Source: Arthrinium phaeospermum (Eukaryota; Ascomycota; Sordariomycetes; Amphisphaeriales; Apiosporaceae). Taken from it: a stretch of DNA of 64,000 nt. The DNA lies in NCBI GenBank assembly GCA_006503535.1, contig QYRS01000010.1, forward strand, positions 1,674,001-1,738,000, given 5' to 3'. The notes below the pieces were generated by a model that worked only from the letters and a program-made list of their open reading frames with translations, did no database searches and was not told the DNA's origin. This document shows positions 62,226 to 64,000 of the stretch, piece by piece. The position numbers and the translations under genes were made by a program. Each line of letters opens with the position of its first letter. Positions within the stretch are counted from its first letter, which is position 1.

Positions 62226-63937
62226 GCTTGTTTGGTGGTGAATTTGCCGCTATAACGAACGATATGAGGTATACATGTGAGTGGGATACTGCGGGAAATC
62301 CGGAAAACAAAAGGCTGGACGGAGGGGAATCTTATAAGCGGTGTGTTTATGTCAGAATAGCAAGGTAGTTGTGCCGGTGTGCTCAGATGACGTGGGTGGT
62401 GGTGTTGGTGGTGTTGGGTATAAGAGGTGGACCTGACAACAGGCGATCGGCGTCTTTCCTGGCGTGTATGTAGAATACCTGCGAGCTTATATCGTGTGAT
62501 ATTCAAAAGAAAGAGAGGGGTTACCAGAAAGGGTAGGAACTGGAACTTTTGAAGGCACAGCTGACATGGGCTGAAGTGAGTACTTATCTCACACACACTC
62601 CCGCGCCCACGCACCCTCGCACCCTCGCAGCCGTCAAGCCGTTTCATGGCTACTGCAATACCTAACCTATCAAGTTGCGTGATGTAAGCTAAGCTAGAAG
62701 CATCCAAGTACCGAGACTCGCAAATGTTCGTCCCTCCCATCAGATGCGTCTGGACCCTGCGGAGCCTATCTCGTGGGTGCTAGAGCGGCCATGGCGCTGG
62801 GTCCCTAGCAGAGGCACTAGATCAGGCTTGTTCTGAAGTACAAAAATGAGACAACCCAGGCTCGCCAGGGCCCCGCGGGACGTCCAGCTGGGGGACCCGT
62901 GGCGTTTTGATTGGGTACAGCGACAGCAGCGGGGATTGGCACGCCTGCACCTGCACCAAGCTACCGACTACTGCCACCTACTTCTTACCTTACTTATACG
63001 GAGCAACCCATCAGCTTCTAGGTATACGGGAAATTAGTTCAATGAGGAGCCAAGGCCATGACATGCGGCGGGAAAACCGAGTTGAGTGGAATAAGGTTCG
63101 AGGCATCATCTCAATTGCATGGTGCCAGTCCCATTTTACCCCTCGCCAAGGCGACCGAACAACTCTCCGATGAACGAACGGTGCTGATCATTGGGCTCCC
63201 GGGGGCCTCGGACTCGTCTGTCAGAAAAGATAAGCTGAGAAGTTTCATTCCCTTCGTTCAATACGGAAATAGCTCTTTAAGCGTCACACAACAGCCTGTT
63301 TCATTTCCGAGATCCCCCTCCTTGCAACGCAACACTCAAGCTGAGCTGCCAGAAGGTGTTGGGGTCTGCGAAGATCCACGGTGTTTTAGTGGTTGGGGCA
63401 AGGGGGCATGGGGGGAGGAACGTGGCTTGCAGCTAGTTGGGTCTGGAGGAATCGACAAGGTGGCCGTGAGAATAAACAGTACTTCGCCTACCACTTACCT
63501 CAACTACTCTAGCTTCTGTTAATCATAGCAGAGAAAGAGATGAGGATGAGCATTAGGTACTACTTTTTGATGTAGTCAATCATTACTTCCTATAGAATGT
63601 TTGCTTGCTGTGGTCGACGTTGCACTGGAATAATAGCTTCTCGATCTCCAGCCTGATAGACTTGACTCAATGGTTTATTCTGACAAGGGCCTGCAGAACG
63701 GATTCCTTGGCAAGCGCATAAAACAAGCCTTGCTAGCGCTGACCTTCAAGACTGGACCCCCTGGAAATTCTTATCTTATCCGAGGGTGGGCCCTGTTGCT
63801 GTGATTGGAAGGAAAAAAGTTCGAGGCCGCCTAGCAAATGCGAGAGGCTTCAACCTAGACGAGGGTTTCAGTGACTGGCGGAGCGGATATCCTCACAACC
63901 AAGACTCGAAACACACACCCACCGGGAAACCGTCGCG
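62226..63937. promoter_or_regulatory. 1.7 kb intergenic region upstream of AIM6-like (-) and the edge gene (+)
   Basis: It contains the AIM6-like promoter and leader and the upstream region of the gene at the right edge. A 154-codon frame (63058-63522, +) has no recognisable domain. Pyrimidine/CA-rich sequence near 62580-62630. No tRNA boxes. Confidence 0.45.
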
Positions 63938-64000
63938 ATGCCTCACAAACACACAAGAAGAGAGAAGGACCTCTCGACGTGAGTCGCTATCCCAGATCAA
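63938..64000 (+). CDS. First exon of an unidentified gene, cut by the window edge
   Basis: An ATG at 63938 in a plausible context (gtcgcgATGCC) opens MPHKHTRREKDLS plus two bases, followed by a consensus donor (gtgagt) at 63979; the intron then runs to the window edge. The basic, short N-terminus resembles many small nucleolar or ribosome-biogenesis proteins that begin MPHKHxRR, but there is not enough to assign a family. Confidence 0.5.

Noticed and set aside
63058..63522. 154-codon plus-strand frame near the right edge
   Set aside because: No domain or conservation cue and no splice evidence.

Overview
The window is nuclear DNA of a filamentous ascomycete (Pezizomycotina, most likely Sordariomycetes). 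The evidence is compact protein genes broken by 50-80 nt GT-AG introns, an intron-containing tRNA, and typically filamentous-fungal families: HET-domain, DUF3431, PTR2, GH47 alpha-mannosidase and AIM6-like. There is no bacterial operon structure and no CRISPR, phage or plasmid feature. Exon boundaries were inferred by reading splice sites and checking that the phases add up; no alignment was run.

Layout. 1-3767 (-): KDM5/JARID1 histone demethylase, running off the left edge, with a one-base frameshift. 7068-8187 (-): secreted Cys-rich, Ser/Thr-rich single-pass surface protein. 9329-11296 (+): GH47 mannosidase. 12181-13167 (-): nucleoside hydrolase. 14026-15605 (+): DNA primase large subunit with MluI-box motifs upstream. 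15832-16740 (-): NTF2/SnoaL-like protein. 18941-21354 (+): PTR2 peptide transporter. 21664-23364 (-): disordered conserved protein. 25937-26363 (-): PMP3, a tiny three-exon gene. 31028-33214 (+): Nrp1-type RNA-binding protein (pseudo-exonuclease + RRM + two RanBP2 fingers). 35121-38831 (-): 1236-residue F-box-like acidic protein. 40196-40309 (-): tRNA-Thr(AGU) with intron. 40961-42396 (-): hat2/RbAp48. 43369-47902 (+): XRN1/KEM1 5'-3' exonuclease with a GC-AG intron and an apparent frameshift before its RGG tail. 48365-50761 (+): HET-domain protein. 50856-52825 (-): cytochrome P450. 53361-54601 (-): DUF3431 protein. 55665-56813 (-): PQ-loop membrane protein. 57902-59075 (+): RmlD/MAT2B-like NAD(P) reductase. 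59585-60512 (+): Gfd2-like DEDDh nuclease. 60907-62225 (-): AIM6-like phosphodiesterase-fold protein. 63938 to the right edge (+): first exon of a further gene.

Most genes are unrelated housekeeping functions in chromatin (KDM5, Hat2), replication (primase), RNA metabolism (XRN1, Nrp1-like, Gfd2-like) and membrane/secretory biology. The P450, DUF3431 and PQ-loop genes lie in a row on one strand next to a HET gene and are the only group that looks accessory. The clearest anomalies are two frameshifts at four-base G/C runs in otherwise intact conserved genes, a non-canonical intron in XRN1, and an exonuclease-like domain that has lost most of its catalytic residues in the Nrp1-type protein.
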